Shown piece by piece: positions 1-8,324 of a stretch of DNA of 64,000 nt. Positions within the stretch are counted from its first letter, which is position 1. Each line of letters opens with the position of its first letter. Below the pieces are notes generated by a model, which worked only from the letters and a program-made list of their open reading frames with translations, was not told where the DNA came from and searched no databases. The position numbers were made by a program, and so were the translations under genes. Source of the DNA: JAFAZJ01 sp050183765. GTDB taxonomy: Bacteria > Pseudomonadota > Alphaproteobacteria > Reyranellales > Reyranellaceae. The stretch lies in assembly GCA_050183765.1 (NCBI GenBank), contig JBFXAZ010000014.1:3536-67535 (forward strand), given 5' to 3'.

Positions 1-67
1 GACTGTTTCTTGCAAGGGCGGGGGCGCGCGGCGTAGCGTCGGGCCCAGTCCTTTGCGGGAGAAGTCG
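1..67. other. Window-edge leader upstream of first gene
   Basis: This short GC-rich stretch precedes the first gene. It ends in a purine-rich ribosome binding site (GGGAGAAG, 57-64) that fits the ATG at 68. I see no coding sequence, terminator or recognisable promoter in it. Confidence 0.4.
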
Positions 68-1660
68 ATGTCGAACTTGATGCGAAGCGCGCGACGGGCG
101 CTGACGGCGGCCGTCCTGTCGACGGCGGCGGCACTGCCGGCGATCTCGCCCGCCTCGGCGCAGGTCACCCTGCGCGCGGCGATGCACTCCGACCTGAAGA
201 TCATCGACCCGATCTGGACCACGGCGCTGATCTCCACGCATCACGGCTACATGGTCTACGACACGCTGTTCGCGCTCGACGAGAAGCTCGAGGTCAAGCC
301 GCAGATGGTCGACAAGTACACGCTGAGCGACGACCGCACGACCTGGACCTTCACCCTGCGCGACGGGCTGGCCTTCCACGACGGCGCGCCGGTGACCTCC
401 GCGGACGTCATCGCCTCGCTCAAGCGCTGGGGCGCGCGCGATTCCGTCGGCCAGAAGCTGCTGGCCTTCGTCGCCGCGATGGAGGCGGTCGACGCCAAGA
501 CCTTCCGGCTGAAGATGAAGGAGCCCTACGGCCTGGTGCTGCAGAGCCTCGGCAAGTCGGGCTCCAACGCGCCCTTCATCATGCCCAAGCGCGTCGCCGA
601 CACCAATCCGCAAGACCAGATCACCGACACCACCGGCTCCGGTCCCTTCATCTTCGTCAAGGACGAGTGGAAGCCGGGCGAGAAGGCGGTCTACGTCAAG
701 AATCCCAAATACGTGCCGCGCAAGGAACCGGCCTCGGGCCTGGCCGGCGGCAAGGTGGCCAAGATCGACCGCATCGAGTGGCTGGCGATTCCCGACCACC
801 AGACCCAGGTTAACGCGCTGCTCAACGGCGAGATCGACATGATCGAGATCGTGCCGACCGACCTGCTGCCGCTGCTGGCCAAGGACAGCAACATCGAGCT
901 GACGGTGACCAACACCGCGGGCCGTCAGTACGCGATGCGCTTCAACACGCTGCACAAGCCCTTCGACAACCCGAAGATCCGCGCCGCCGCGATGGTGGCG
1001 CTGAGCCAGCGCGAGTTCCTCGAGGCCAATGTCGGCGATCCCAAGTGGTTCAAGGAGTGCAAGTCGCTGTTCCCCTGCGGCACGCCGCTGGAATCGACGA
1101 AGGGCTGGGACGGCGTGCTGAACGGCGATGTCGCCAAGGCCAAGGCGATGCTGGCCGAGGCCAAGTATGACGGCACGCCGATCATTATGATGCACCAGAC
1201 CGACACCGCCGGGCACAACAACCTCGCCACCGTCGGCAAGGCGCAGCTCGAGCGGGCCGGCTTCAAGATCGACCTGCAGCCGATGGACTGGCAGACACTG
1301 GTGTCGCGGCGCGCCAAGAAGGATCCGCCGGAGAAGGGCGGCTGGGGTGTTTTCTTCACCTCGTGGGGCTCGGTCGACGTGATCAATCCGGTGAGCGCCG
1401 CCTTCCTCAACGCAGGTTGCGCGAAGGCGACCTTCGGCTGGCCGTGCGATGCCGAGCTGGAGAAGCTGCGCGACGCCTATTCCAAGGAGACCGACCCCGA
1501 GAAGCAGAAGGCGATCGCCGAGAAGGTGCAGCTGCGCGTGCTGGAGTACCCCACGCATGTGCCGCTGGGCCAGTTCACCACGCCGACGGCGATCCGCAAG
1601 AACCTCTCCGGCCTGGTGAAGGCGCCGTCCTTCGCCTTCTGGAACCTGGAGAAGAAGTGA
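68..1660 (+). CDS. ABC transporter solute-binding protein, family 5 (peptide/nickel type)
   Basis: A 530-residue periplasmic binding protein of the oligopeptide/dipeptide family, which delivers a ligand to a DppBC-type permease. Residues 1-30 form a cleavable signal peptide with an Ala-Ser-Ala end. The mature chain shows the family pattern 'FHDGAPVTSADVIASL' and a C-terminal block typical of SBP family 5. I chose ATG 68 because GGGAGAAG lies just upstream; an in-frame TTG at 53 is less likely. The stop overlaps the GTG of the following SDR gene (GTGA, 1657-1660), so the two are translationally coupled. No permease genes lie next to it inside the window, so its transporter partner may be upstream. 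The ligand is unknown. Confidence 0.88.
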   Translation: MSNLMRSARRALTAAVLSTAAALPAISPASAQVTLRAAMHSDLKIIDPIWTTALISTHHGYMVYDTLFALDEKLEVKPQMVDKYTLSDDRTTWTFTLRDGLAFHDGAPVTSADVIASLKRWGARDSVGQKLLAFVAAMEAVDAKTFRLKMKEPYGLVLQSLGKSGSNAPFIMPKRVADTNPQDQITDTTGSGPFIFVKDEWKPGEKAVYVKNPKYVPRKEPASGLAGGKVAKIDRIEWLAIPDHQTQVNALLNGEIDMIEIVPTDLLPLLAKDSNIELTVTNTAGRQYAMRFNTLHKPFDNPKIRAAAMVALSQREFLEANVGDPKWFKECKSLFPCGTPLESTKGWDGVLNGDVAKAKAMLAEAKYDGTPIIMMHQTDTAGHNNLATVGKAQLERAGFKIDLQPMDWQTLVSRRAKKDPPEKGGWGVFFTSWGSVDVINPVSAAFLNAGCAKATFGWPCDAELEKLRDAYSKETDPEKQKAIAEKVQLRVLEYPTHVPLGQFTTPTAIRKNLSGLVKAPSFAFWNLEKK

Positions 1661-2388
1661 GCGACCTCGCCGGCCGCGTCGCCCTGGTCACCGGCGCCTC
1701 GCGCGGCATCGGCCGCGCGATCGCGCTGGCCCTTGGCGAGGCGGGCGCGGCGGTGGCGGTGAATTACGTCGAGCGCTCGGCCGACGCCGAGGCCGTCGCG
1801 GGTGCCATCCGACAAGGCGGCCGCAAGGCGCTGGCGGTGAAGGCCGATGTCTCGGACTCGCCTGCTGTCGCCCGGATGGTGGGCGAGGTCGAGGCGGCGC
1901 TGGGACCGGTCGACATCCTGGTCAACAACGCCGGTATCGGCATCATGCGCGGCCTCGACGACCTCACCGAGGCCGATTTCGACCGCACCATCGCGGTGAA
2001 CCTGAAATCGGCTTTCCTGTGCACGCAAGCGGTGCTGCCGGGCATGCGCGCGCGGCGCTTCGGCCGCATCGTAAACATCAGCTCCGGCGCGGCGCGCGGT
2101 GCCGGCATGGTCGGCGCGCACTACAACGCCTCGAAAGCCGGCATGGAGGGCCTGACACGCGGCTACGCGGCGCGGTTGGCGAAGGAGGGCATCACGGTGA
2201 ACAACGTGGCGCCCTCGCTGATCGACACCGACATGATCGGCGCGCGTCGCGCCGAAGTGGCGGCGCGCATCCCGGTCGGGCGCCTGGGTACCTCGGAGGA
2301 GGTGGCGCAGGCGACCCTGATGGTGATCGGCAATGCCTACATGACCGGCCAGACCGTGCAGACCAACGGCGGCCTGCACTTCAACTAG
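1657..2388 (+). CDS. SDR family oxidoreductase (FabG-like)
   Basis: A 243-residue classical short-chain dehydrogenase/reductase, an NAD(P)-dependent cytoplasmic enzyme that interconverts alcohols and ketones. The cofactor motif TGASRGIG spans residues 12-19, the structural NNAG starts at residue 90, and the catalytic YxxxK has Tyr156 and Lys160. Length is typical for FabG-like 3-oxoacyl reductases. The start is the GTG at 1657, overlapping the stop of the upstream binding-protein gene, which implies a shared operon and perhaps a role in metabolising the imported ligand. Its 3' end overlaps the convergent msrQ-like gene by 8 bases. The substrate cannot be read from the sequence. Confidence 0.88.
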   Translation: MSDLAGRVALVTGASRGIGRAIALALGEAGAAVAVNYVERSADAEAVAGAIRQGGRKALAVKADVSDSPAVARMVGEVEAALGPVDILVNNAGIGIMRGLDDLTEADFDRTIAVNLKSAFLCTQAVLPGMRARRFGRIVNISSGAARGAGMVGAHYNASKAGMEGLTRGYAARLAKEGITVNNVAPSLIDTDMIGARRAEVAARIPVGRLGTSEEVAQATLMVIGNAYMTGQTVQTNGGLHFN

Positions 2389-3196
2389 GCGCGGGGCGCC
2401 ACAGCCGGATCCTCAGCAGCAGCGTGGCGATCAGCACGCCCAGTGCAGCCGCCAGCACGACATGCGCCGGCCGCGGGATCAGCGCCGCATCGAGGCTGGC
2501 CTGGACGATGCGCATCGGCGGCACGTTCTTGCTGCCCCAGTACCACAACGCCTCGACGACGACGGTCAGGATCGGCGCGACGACGGCGAGACCGGCCAGG
2601 CTCAGCGGCTTGTTGCGCACGGCGCGCGGCAGCATGCGCCACAGCACCAGCCACAGGAACAGGCCCGTGGCCATGACGGCGTCCGAGACGTTGGCCTTGG
2701 ACTGGATGAAGAAGTGCGTCAGGGCCAGCAGCGCCAACGGGTAGATGAGGTAGTGCAGGCGCTTCCAGTTGCGCCTGAGCTTGCGCTGCCAGCCATCGGT
2801 CGAGGTGATCGACAGCACGATGAAGATCAGCAGCGCGATGAAGCCGATGGTGAGATAGAAGCGCTTCACGATCTCCAGCGCGACGACGACCAGATTCCAT
2901 TTCTGGTCGAGGACGTACAGCGTGAAGTGCAGCAGGGAGTAGCCGCCGGCGGCGAGGCCCAGGCGGCGGCGCAGGGTGACCAGCGGCGGCCAGTCGAACA
3001 ACGCGCGCGCCGGCGTGATCGCCAGGGTGATCAGCAGGAAGACGACGGCCCAGTCGCCGGTCCACAGCAGGGCCTCGGTGACCGGTCGCGCGCCCATGCG
3101 GCCGGTCAGCCAGCGCAGCCCCAGCTCCGCCGCCGGCAGCAGCGAGAGGATGAGGACAGCGAGTTTGATCAGCGACAGGCGGCGGGTGGGCGACAC
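2381..3196 (-). CDS. msrQ: MsrQ-like haem-binding membrane subunit
   Basis: A 271-residue integral membrane protein of the ferric-reductase-like transmembrane family (YedZ/MsrQ). In the family this b-haem protein passes electrons from the quinone pool to MsrP, which repairs periplasmic methionine sulfoxide. About six hydrophobic helices are visible. Conserved histidines occur in 'SLLHFTLY' and in 'KRLHYLIYPL...LTHFF', the expected haem-ligand segments. The start is GTG 3196. No msrP gene lies beside it, so it is an orphan in this window; MsrP may be encoded elsewhere or the protein may serve another partner. It is longer than many MsrQ proteins because of an extra C-terminal pair of helices. 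Confidence 0.75.
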   Translation of the reverse strand: MSPTRRLSLIKLAVLILSLLPAAELGLRWLTGRMGARPVTEALLWTGDWAVVFLLITLAITPARALFDWPPLVTLRRRLGLAAGGYSLLHFTLYVLDQKWNLVVVALEIVKRFYLTIGFIALLIFIVLSITSTDGWQRKLRRNWKRLHYLIYPLALLALTHFFIQSKANVSDAVMATGLFLWLVLWRMLPRAVRNKPLSLAGLAVVAPILTVVVEALWYWGSKNVPPMRIVQASLDAALIPRPAHVVLAAALGVLIATLLLRIRLWRPAPS

Positions 3197-3243
3197 GGCC
3201 TCGACCCTACGGCATCGCGCGCTCGCATGGGCTCACATCAGTG

Positions 3244-4059
3244 TCAGGTGCCGGTGAAGACGGGGGCACGCTTGGCGACGAATGCGCGCACCGCTTCCTT
3301 GTGGTCCTCGGTCAGCGACCCCTTGATCATGCGCTCGGCCTCCTGGTCCGCCGCCGCGCGATAGTCGACCAGCGGCGCGAGATCGAGATTGTCCTTCATG
3401 TAGGCCAGCGCGATTGCGGGGCCGGCCGCCAATTCGCGCGCCAGGGTGAACGCGGCGTCACGCAACGCGAGATCCGGCACGACGCGGTTGACCAGGCCGA
3501 TGCGTTCGGCCTGCGCCGCATCGACGCGGGCGTTGGTGAACATCAGCTCGCGTGCGCGGCCGGTGCCGACCAGCCGGGTCAGCAGCCAGGCGATGCCATA
3601 GTCGCCGCTCAGCGCCACCCGCGAATAGCCGGTGCTGACGAAGGCGGAGGAGGCGGCGACGCGGATGTCGCAGCTCAACGCCAGCGCCAGGCCGGCGCCC
3701 ACCGCCGGGCCGGGCAGCGCGGCAATGGTCGGCTTGCGCAGCGCCAGGATCGCGCCGGTCGAGGCCATCTGACGGAATTTCAGGTCGGCCAGCCGCTCTT
3801 CGGGCGTCATGGTGGTCTTGCGGTTCTCGCCCATGCCCTTGACGTCGCCGCCGGCGCAGAAGGCGTTGCCGGCGCCGGTCAGCATGACCGCGCGCACCGT
3901 GGGGTCTTCGCCCGCGAGCTTGATCATGGCGCGCAGCGCCGTGCTGAGCTCGACGGACAGCGTGTTGCGCGCCTCGGGCCGATTCAGGGTGATCGTCAGC
4001 ACGCCCTCGCGCACGGCGGCAAGCAGCTGGTTGGTGCCGGTGTCGATCTGCCGTTCCAT
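3244..4059 (-). CDS. Enoyl-CoA hydratase/isomerase family protein
   Basis: A 271-residue crotonase-fold protein that probably hydrates or isomerises an enoyl-CoA thioester in the cytoplasm. The oxyanion-hole segments are visible as 'CAGGDVKGMG' near residue 67 and 'GPAVGAGLALALSCDIRVA' near 110; 'GLVNRVVP' marks the following conserved region. The ATG at 4059 is preceded by GGAGGA at about 4066-4071, so I prefer it to further-upstream in-frame starts. The gene stands alone between msrQ and a divergent lipoprotein gene. Substrate specificity within this large superfamily is not decidable from sequence alone. Confidence 0.87.
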   Translation of the reverse strand: MERQIDTGTNQLLAAVREGVLTITLNRPEARNTLSVELSTALRAMIKLAGEDPTVRAVMLTGAGNAFCAGGDVKGMGENRKTTMTPEERLADLKFRQMASTGAILALRKPTIAALPGPAVGAGLALALSCDIRVAASSAFVSTGYSRVALSGDYGIAWLLTRLVGTGRARELMFTNARVDAAQAERIGLVNRVVPDLALRDAAFTLARELAAGPAIALAYMKDNLDLAPLVDYRAAADQEAERMIKGSLTEDHKEAVRAFVAKRAPVFTGT

Positions 4060-4220
4060 GTCGTGTCCTCCGGGGCGCGGGCGGTGCGCATATCGGCACG
4101 CCGGCGGCCCGCTCGGCAAGGGGCCGACGGGGCTAGCGGCGCGGGCGCGGCTCGTGGCATGGTGGCGGGGTGTCGGTTCGACCGCTCGACCCGGACGTAC
4201 CGCAAAGGAGGGGGTTTGCG

Positions 4221-4577
4221 ATGAAGACTCGGATGTTGCTGGGGCTGGCCCTGTGTGCCCTGGCGCTCGGCGCCTGCACTGCCACGGCCACCAAGCAGGC
4301 GGGTCAGCCGCTCGGCGGCGATCCGGAGCTGCGCCGGCAGAACTACGCCTGCGCCAACGGCGTTAACATCATCGTCACCTACGACAATCGGGCGCAGACG
4401 GCTTCGATCCAGACGGTGGCGAACGGGCCGTCGACCACGCTCTCGCACGTGCCGGTGACCAACGGCTTCTCCTATGCCTCCGACAAGCAGTCGCTGCGCA
4501 GCTTCGAGTCCGTGGGTGAAGTGATGTACGGCGCCTCGACGACGGGCGCTCCGACGCGCTGCAAGCCTTCGACCTGA
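4221..4577 (+). CDS. Small lipoprotein resembling MliC lysozyme inhibitors
   Basis: A 118-residue secreted lipoprotein. The signal peptide ends in the lipobox LGAC (Cys about residue 16), so the mature protein is lipid-anchored on the periplasmic side. The mature domain begins with a YxC-N-G pattern ('YACANGVNIIVTYDN') and has a paired C-terminal cysteine ('TRCKPST'), resembling membrane-bound C-type lysozyme inhibitors of the MliC/PliC group. The classic MliC SGxxY segment is not clear, so the assignment is tentative. A strong site AAGGAGGGGG (4205-4214) precedes ATG 4221. It reads divergently from the enoyl-CoA hydratase gene. Confidence 0.62.
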   Translation: MKTRMLLGLALCALALGACTATATKQAGQPLGGDPELRRQNYACANGVNIIVTYDNRAQTASIQTVANGPSTTLSHVPVTNGFSYASDKQSLRSFESVGEVMYGASTTGAPTRCKPST

Positions 4578-4680
4578 TCCGCCTTGCCGGCCGTCGCCCC
4601 TGACCCTGGGGCGACGCAGACCGGTGGGCGCCTTGCGCCGTACCGCCGCCCGCCTCATATGCCGGGCAATGGAGGACGGC

Positions 4681-5067
4681 ATGAGCGTTCAACTCAACCA
4701 CCACTTCGTCAGGAGCCGCGAACAGAAGAGGGAAGCGGCATTCCTGACGGATATCCTCGGTCTGACGCCGTCGACAAAGTTAAGCCACTTCGACGTGGTC
4801 GAGCTCGGTAACGGCGTCTCGCTCGACTTCCATACCGACCCCGACAATGTGAAGCGGCAGCACTACGCCTTCCTGGTCAGCGAGGCGGAGTTCGATGGCG
4901 TCTTCCAGCGCATCAAGGATCGGTCCCTGACATACTGGGCCGATCCGGCGCGCCGGAAAGAAGGCGAGATCAACCGTCACGACAGTGGTCGCGGCATGTA
5001 TTTCGAGAGCCCCGACGGCCATCTGCTCGAAGTGCTGACGCGCCCATACGGCAGCGGCGGCGCTTGA
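4681..5067 (+). CDS. VOC/glyoxalase-fold family protein
   Basis: A 128-residue protein of the vicinal-oxygen-chelate fold, a family of small metalloenzymes and binding proteins (glyoxalase I, extradiol dioxygenases, resistance proteins). The C-terminal half shows the typical 'GRGMYFESPDGHLLEVLTRPY', whose Glu is a usual metal ligand, and 'HYAFLVSEAEFDGVFQRI' marks the second beta-alpha-beta unit. ATG 4681 follows GGAGGA at 4671-4676; an in-frame ATG at 4669 is possible. The N-terminal half lacks an obvious His ligand in the usual first strand, so enzymatic activity is uncertain. No clear functional link to neighbours. Confidence 0.8.
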   Translation: MSVQLNHHFVRSREQKREAAFLTDILGLTPSTKLSHFDVVELGNGVSLDFHTDPDNVKRQHYAFLVSEAEFDGVFQRIKDRSLTYWADPARRKEGEINRHDSGRGMYFESPDGHLLEVLTRPYGSGGA

Positions 5068-5125
5068 GGAACTTCGTCCGCGGCGCCGGCGTTGGGGATC
5101 CATGCTTCCGGCGAAGGTGGATCCG

Positions 5126-5620
5126 ATGGCCCGTGCGCAATCCGACCGGCAACATTTGATCGAGCTGCTGCAGCGCTTCGACGCCGCGATCGTGCTGACC
5201 CGTGATCCCGACGGCGGCAGGCATGGCCGGCCCATGGCGGTGGTCGCGGTCGAGGACAGCGGCGACATTCTTTTTGTCACCGACCTAGGCTCGCCCAAGG
5301 TGGCGGAAATCAGGGACGACAACGACGTCGTCGTCACCTTTCAGAGCGGACATCGCTTCGCCGTTGTCGAAGGCCCGGCGCGGGTGATCGTCGACCAGAA
5401 GCTGGTCGAGACCTATTGGCAGGAATCCTGGCGGCTGTGGTTTCCTGAGGGCAAGCAGGATTGGCGCCTGTGCCTGCTGCGGATCGCGCCGAGCCGCGGC
5501 GAGTACTGGGACCGCGGCGGGCTCGAAAGCGTGCGCTTCGTCTTCGATGCGGCCAAGGCGCTGGCCACGCGCACGATTCCGGACGAGCGGCCGGGCACGC
5601 ATGGCAAGGTGCGGATGTAG
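5126..5620 (+). CDS. Pyridoxamine 5'-phosphate oxidase-like (general stress protein 26) family
   Basis: About 164 residues with the split-barrel FMN-binding fold typical of the PNPOx-like general stress protein 26 group. Visible family features are 'HGRPMAVVAVEDSGDILFVTD' in the first barrel strands, 'VVVTFQSG' and the late 'YWDRGG' segment. These small flavoproteins probably bind flavin or a related cofactor; the physiological reaction is unknown. I place the start at ATG 5126, which has AAGGTGG five bases upstream; ATG 5102 is an alternative adding eight residues. Its stop abuts the end of the convergent nasA gene. Confidence 0.78.
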   Translation: MARAQSDRQHLIELLQRFDAAIVLTRDPDGGRHGRPMAVVAVEDSGDILFVTDLGSPKVAEIRDDNDVVVTFQSGHRFAVVEGPARVIVDQKLVETYWQESWRLWFPEGKQDWRLCLLRIAPSRGEYWDRGGLESVRFVFDAAKALATRTIPDERPGTHGKVRM

Positions 5621-5621
5621 C

Positions 5622-8321
5622 CTACTCGGCCGCGAGCCGGGCCGGCGGATTGGCGAGCAAGGCGCGCAGCTCGGGCAGGCACGAGCCGCAATTGGTGCCG
5701 GCCCTGGTGCGCTCGCCGATCGCCGCGGCGGTGATGCAGCCCTCGGCGATCGCTGCCTCGATCGCCTTGCGGCCCACGGCGTGGCAACTGCAGACCAGCG
5801 GGCCCTGATCGACCGTCTCTCCCGGCGGCCGTCCACCGAGCAGCGAGCGGCGTTCCTCCGGCCTGATCGTGCGCCGGCTGCACAGCGTGCCCAGCCACGC
5901 GCGTGGCGGCAGCCCGTCGGCGTCGCGGGCCACGAAGGCGGCGAACGCGATGCCCGAGGCCCCGACGGCGGCGGCGCGAAAGCGACCAATGCCGGGATCG
6001 CGGTATTGCAGCCATTCCGCACCGGAGGCGACGGCGGCGCCAAGCGCGCTCAGCCGCGCCCAGGCCTGCGCCGGCGTCTGCCCGCCGGCGATCTCGTAGC
6101 GCCAGTGATCCTCGCCGCGCACCGTCACCCAGTAGTCGAGATCGCCGAGCTCCAGCGGCTGGCGCGACAGCACGAAGCCCTGCCAGTTCGTGGCGACGGG
6201 CGACACGCGCACCGGCGTGGCCTTGAGTTCCGGCTGACCCGAGAGCGGATCGCTCTCGGGATTGACCACCTCGTTGATGCGTCCCGTCGCTGATAGGACC
6301 GCGGTCCAATGCATGGGCGCGAAGCAGGTGCCGGCGGCCTGGGCCACGGTGACCTGCGCGCGCAGGATCGCGCGGCCCCAGCGGCTCTCGACGCGCGCCA
6401 GCCCGCCGTCGCGGATGCCCTGCCGCTGCGCGTCGAGCGGATTGAGCGCGAGCAGCGGCTCCGGCAGGTGATCTGACAGCCTCGGTGCGCGGCCGGTGCG
6501 GGTCATGGTGTGCCACTGATCGCGATAGCGCCCGGTGTTCAGCGACAGCGGATAGTCGCGATCGGGCGCGTTGCGCGGCGGGCGCGGCGTCAGGGGCAGC
6601 ATGCGCGCGCGCCGATCCGGTGTGAAGAAGCCGCCGTCGGCGAAGAGGCGCCGCGACGGCGCGGTCGCGCCGGCGCGCCACGGCCACTGGAACGGCGCCA
6701 TCGTCTCGTAGGCGGCATCCGTGATGCCCGCCATCGCGCCGATGTCGAAGTCGCGCGTGCCGTCGTTCTCGAAGGCCGACAGCGCGGCATGCTCGCGGAA
6801 GATCGCGGCCGGGCCGGCGTAGGTGAAGGCTTCGCCGAAACCCATGCGCTTGGCGATCTCGCCGACGATCCACCAGTCGGGCTTCGCCATGCCCGGCGCC
6901 GGCAGGAAGGCGCGCTGGCGCGAGATGCAGCGCTCGGAGTTGGTGACCGTCCCGCTCTTCTCGCCCCAGGCCAGGGCCGGCAGCCGAACCTGCGCGTGGC
7001 GGGCGGTGTCGGTGTCGCGCACGAATTCGCTGACGACGATCAACTCGGCGGCCTTCAGCGCGCGCACGACCTGCGCCGCGTCAGGCAGGCTGGCCGCCGG
7101 GTTCGTCGCCATCACCCATACCGCCTTGATCTCGCCGGCCTCGACGGCGCGGAAGAAGTCCACCGCCTTGTACCCGGCCGAGGTGGCGATGCGCGGCGCA
7201 TGCCAGAAGCGACGCACGCGATCGATGTCGCGCGCATCGTCGTAGGTCATGTGTGCTGCGAGCTGGTTGGCGAGCGCGCCGACCTCGCGGCCGCCCATGG
7301 CGTTGGGCTGGCCGGTGACCGAGAACGGGCCCATGCCTGGGCGGCCGATGCGACCGGTCAGCAGGTGCGTGTTGATGATGGCGTTGACCTTGTCGCTGCC
7401 CGACGAGGACTGGTTTACGCCCTGCGAATAGACCGTGACCGTGCGCTCCGTACGCGCCACGAGGTCGTAGAAGCGCCGCAGCACAGGGGCCGGCAACGCC
7501 GTGAGCGCGGCGACGGCGGCGATATCCGGCGTGCTCGCGCGCGCGGCGGCGAGCGCGGCATCGAGGCCGCCGACGTGGGCGGCGGTCCAGTCGCGTGCGC
7601 GCGTGCCTGCCTCCTCGAGCGCCAGCAGCAGGCCGTTGAACAGCGCCACATCCGAGCCCGGCGCCAGCGCAAGATGCAGGTCGGCGATGTCGCAGGTCGC
7701 GGTACGGCGCGGGTCGATCACGACGACCTTCAGCTCGGGTCGCCGCTCGCGCATCGCGACGATGCGCTGGAACAGGATCGGATGGCACCAGGCGAGGTTC
7801 GAGCCGGTGAGCACGACGAGGTCGGCCTGCTCCAGATCCTCATAGCTGCCCGGCACCGTGTCGGACCCGAAGGCGCGGCGATGCCCGGCGACCGACGAGG
7901 CCATGCACAGGCGCGAATTGGTGTCGAGGTGACGCGATCCGATGAAACCCTTCAGAAGCTTGTTCGCGACGTAGTAGTCCTCGGTCAGCAGCTGGCCCGA
8001 GACGTAGAAGCCGATCGAATCGGGGCCGTGTTGCTCGATCAGGCGGGTGAAACGCCGCGCGACATGGTCGAGCGCCTCGTCCCATCCGGCGGCGCGGCCT
8101 TCGATCTCGGGTGCCAGCAGGCGGCCTTCCATGCCGAGAGTCTGGGCCAGCGCGGCGCCCTTCGAGCACAGCCGGCCGAGATAGGCGGGATGCCTGGGAT
8201 CGCCCGCGATGCGCGCGCCGCCATTGCCTTCGGGTGTCGCCCAGACACCGCAGCCCACGCCGCAATAGGGGCAGGTGGTGCGGATCGTTTCGGCGATCCT
8301 GGTCCGCGGCGCGTCGTCCAT
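5622..8321 (-). CDS. nasA: Assimilatory nitrate reductase catalytic subunit
   Basis: An 899-residue cytoplasmic molybdopterin (bis-MGD) enzyme that reduces nitrate to nitrite. The N-terminal [4Fe-4S] motif is C17-x2-C20-x3-C24 with a fourth Cys in 'GRLCSKG'. The molybdopterin oxidoreductase body follows, then the dinucleotide-binding domain. The last roughly 70 residues form a BFD-like [2Fe-2S] domain ('VCSCHAVG ... TNCGSCLPELR'), as in bacterial NasA enzymes that take electrons from a flavoprotein. It is the last gene of the nas operon, three bases after the FAD partner. Length and domain order match assimilatory rather than periplasmic Nap enzymes; there is no Tat signal. Confidence 0.95.
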   Translation of the reverse strand: MDDAPRTRIAETIRTTCPYCGVGCGVWATPEGNGGARIAGDPRHPAYLGRLCSKGAALAQTLGMEGRLLAPEIEGRAAGWDEALDHVARRFTRLIEQHGPDSIGFYVSGQLLTEDYYVANKLLKGFIGSRHLDTNSRLCMASSVAGHRRAFGSDTVPGSYEDLEQADLVVLTGSNLAWCHPILFQRIVAMRERRPELKVVVIDPRRTATCDIADLHLALAPGSDVALFNGLLLALEEAGTRARDWTAAHVGGLDAALAAARASTPDIAAVAALTALPAPVLRRFYDLVARTERTVTVYSQGVNQSSSGSDKVNAIINTHLLTGRIGRPGMGPFSVTGQPNAMGGREVGALANQLAAHMTYDDARDIDRVRRFWHAPRIATSAGYKAVDFFRAVEAGEIKAVWVMATNPAASLPDAAQVVRALKAAELIVVSEFVRDTDTARHAQVRLPALAWGEKSGTVTNSERCISRQRAFLPAPGMAKPDWWIVGEIAKRMGFGEAFTYAGPAAIFREHAALSAFENDGTRDFDIGAMAGITDAAYETMAPFQWPWRAGATAPSRRLFADGGFFTPDRRARMLPLTPRPPRNAPDRDYPLSLNTGRYRDQWHTMTRTGRAPRLSDHLPEPLLALNPLDAQRQGIRDGGLARVESRWGRAILRAQVTVAQAAGTCFAPMHWTAVLSATGRINEVVNPESDPLSGQPELKATPVRVSPVATNWQGFVLSRQPLELGDLDYWVTVRGEDHWRYEIAGGQTPAQAWARLSALGAAVASGAEWLQYRDPGIGRFRAAAVGASGIAFAAFVARDADGLPPRAWLGTLCSRRTIRPEERRSLLGGRPPGETVDQGPLVCSCHAVGRKAIEAAIAEGCITAAAIGERTRAGTNCGSCLPELRALLANPPARLAAE

Positions 8322-8324
8322 GCG

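Noticed and set aside
53..67. TTG at 53 as the start of the first binding protein
   Set aside because: ATG 68 has a good ribosome binding site and leaves a normal signal peptide; the five extra residues would include charged residues without a site upstream of TTG.
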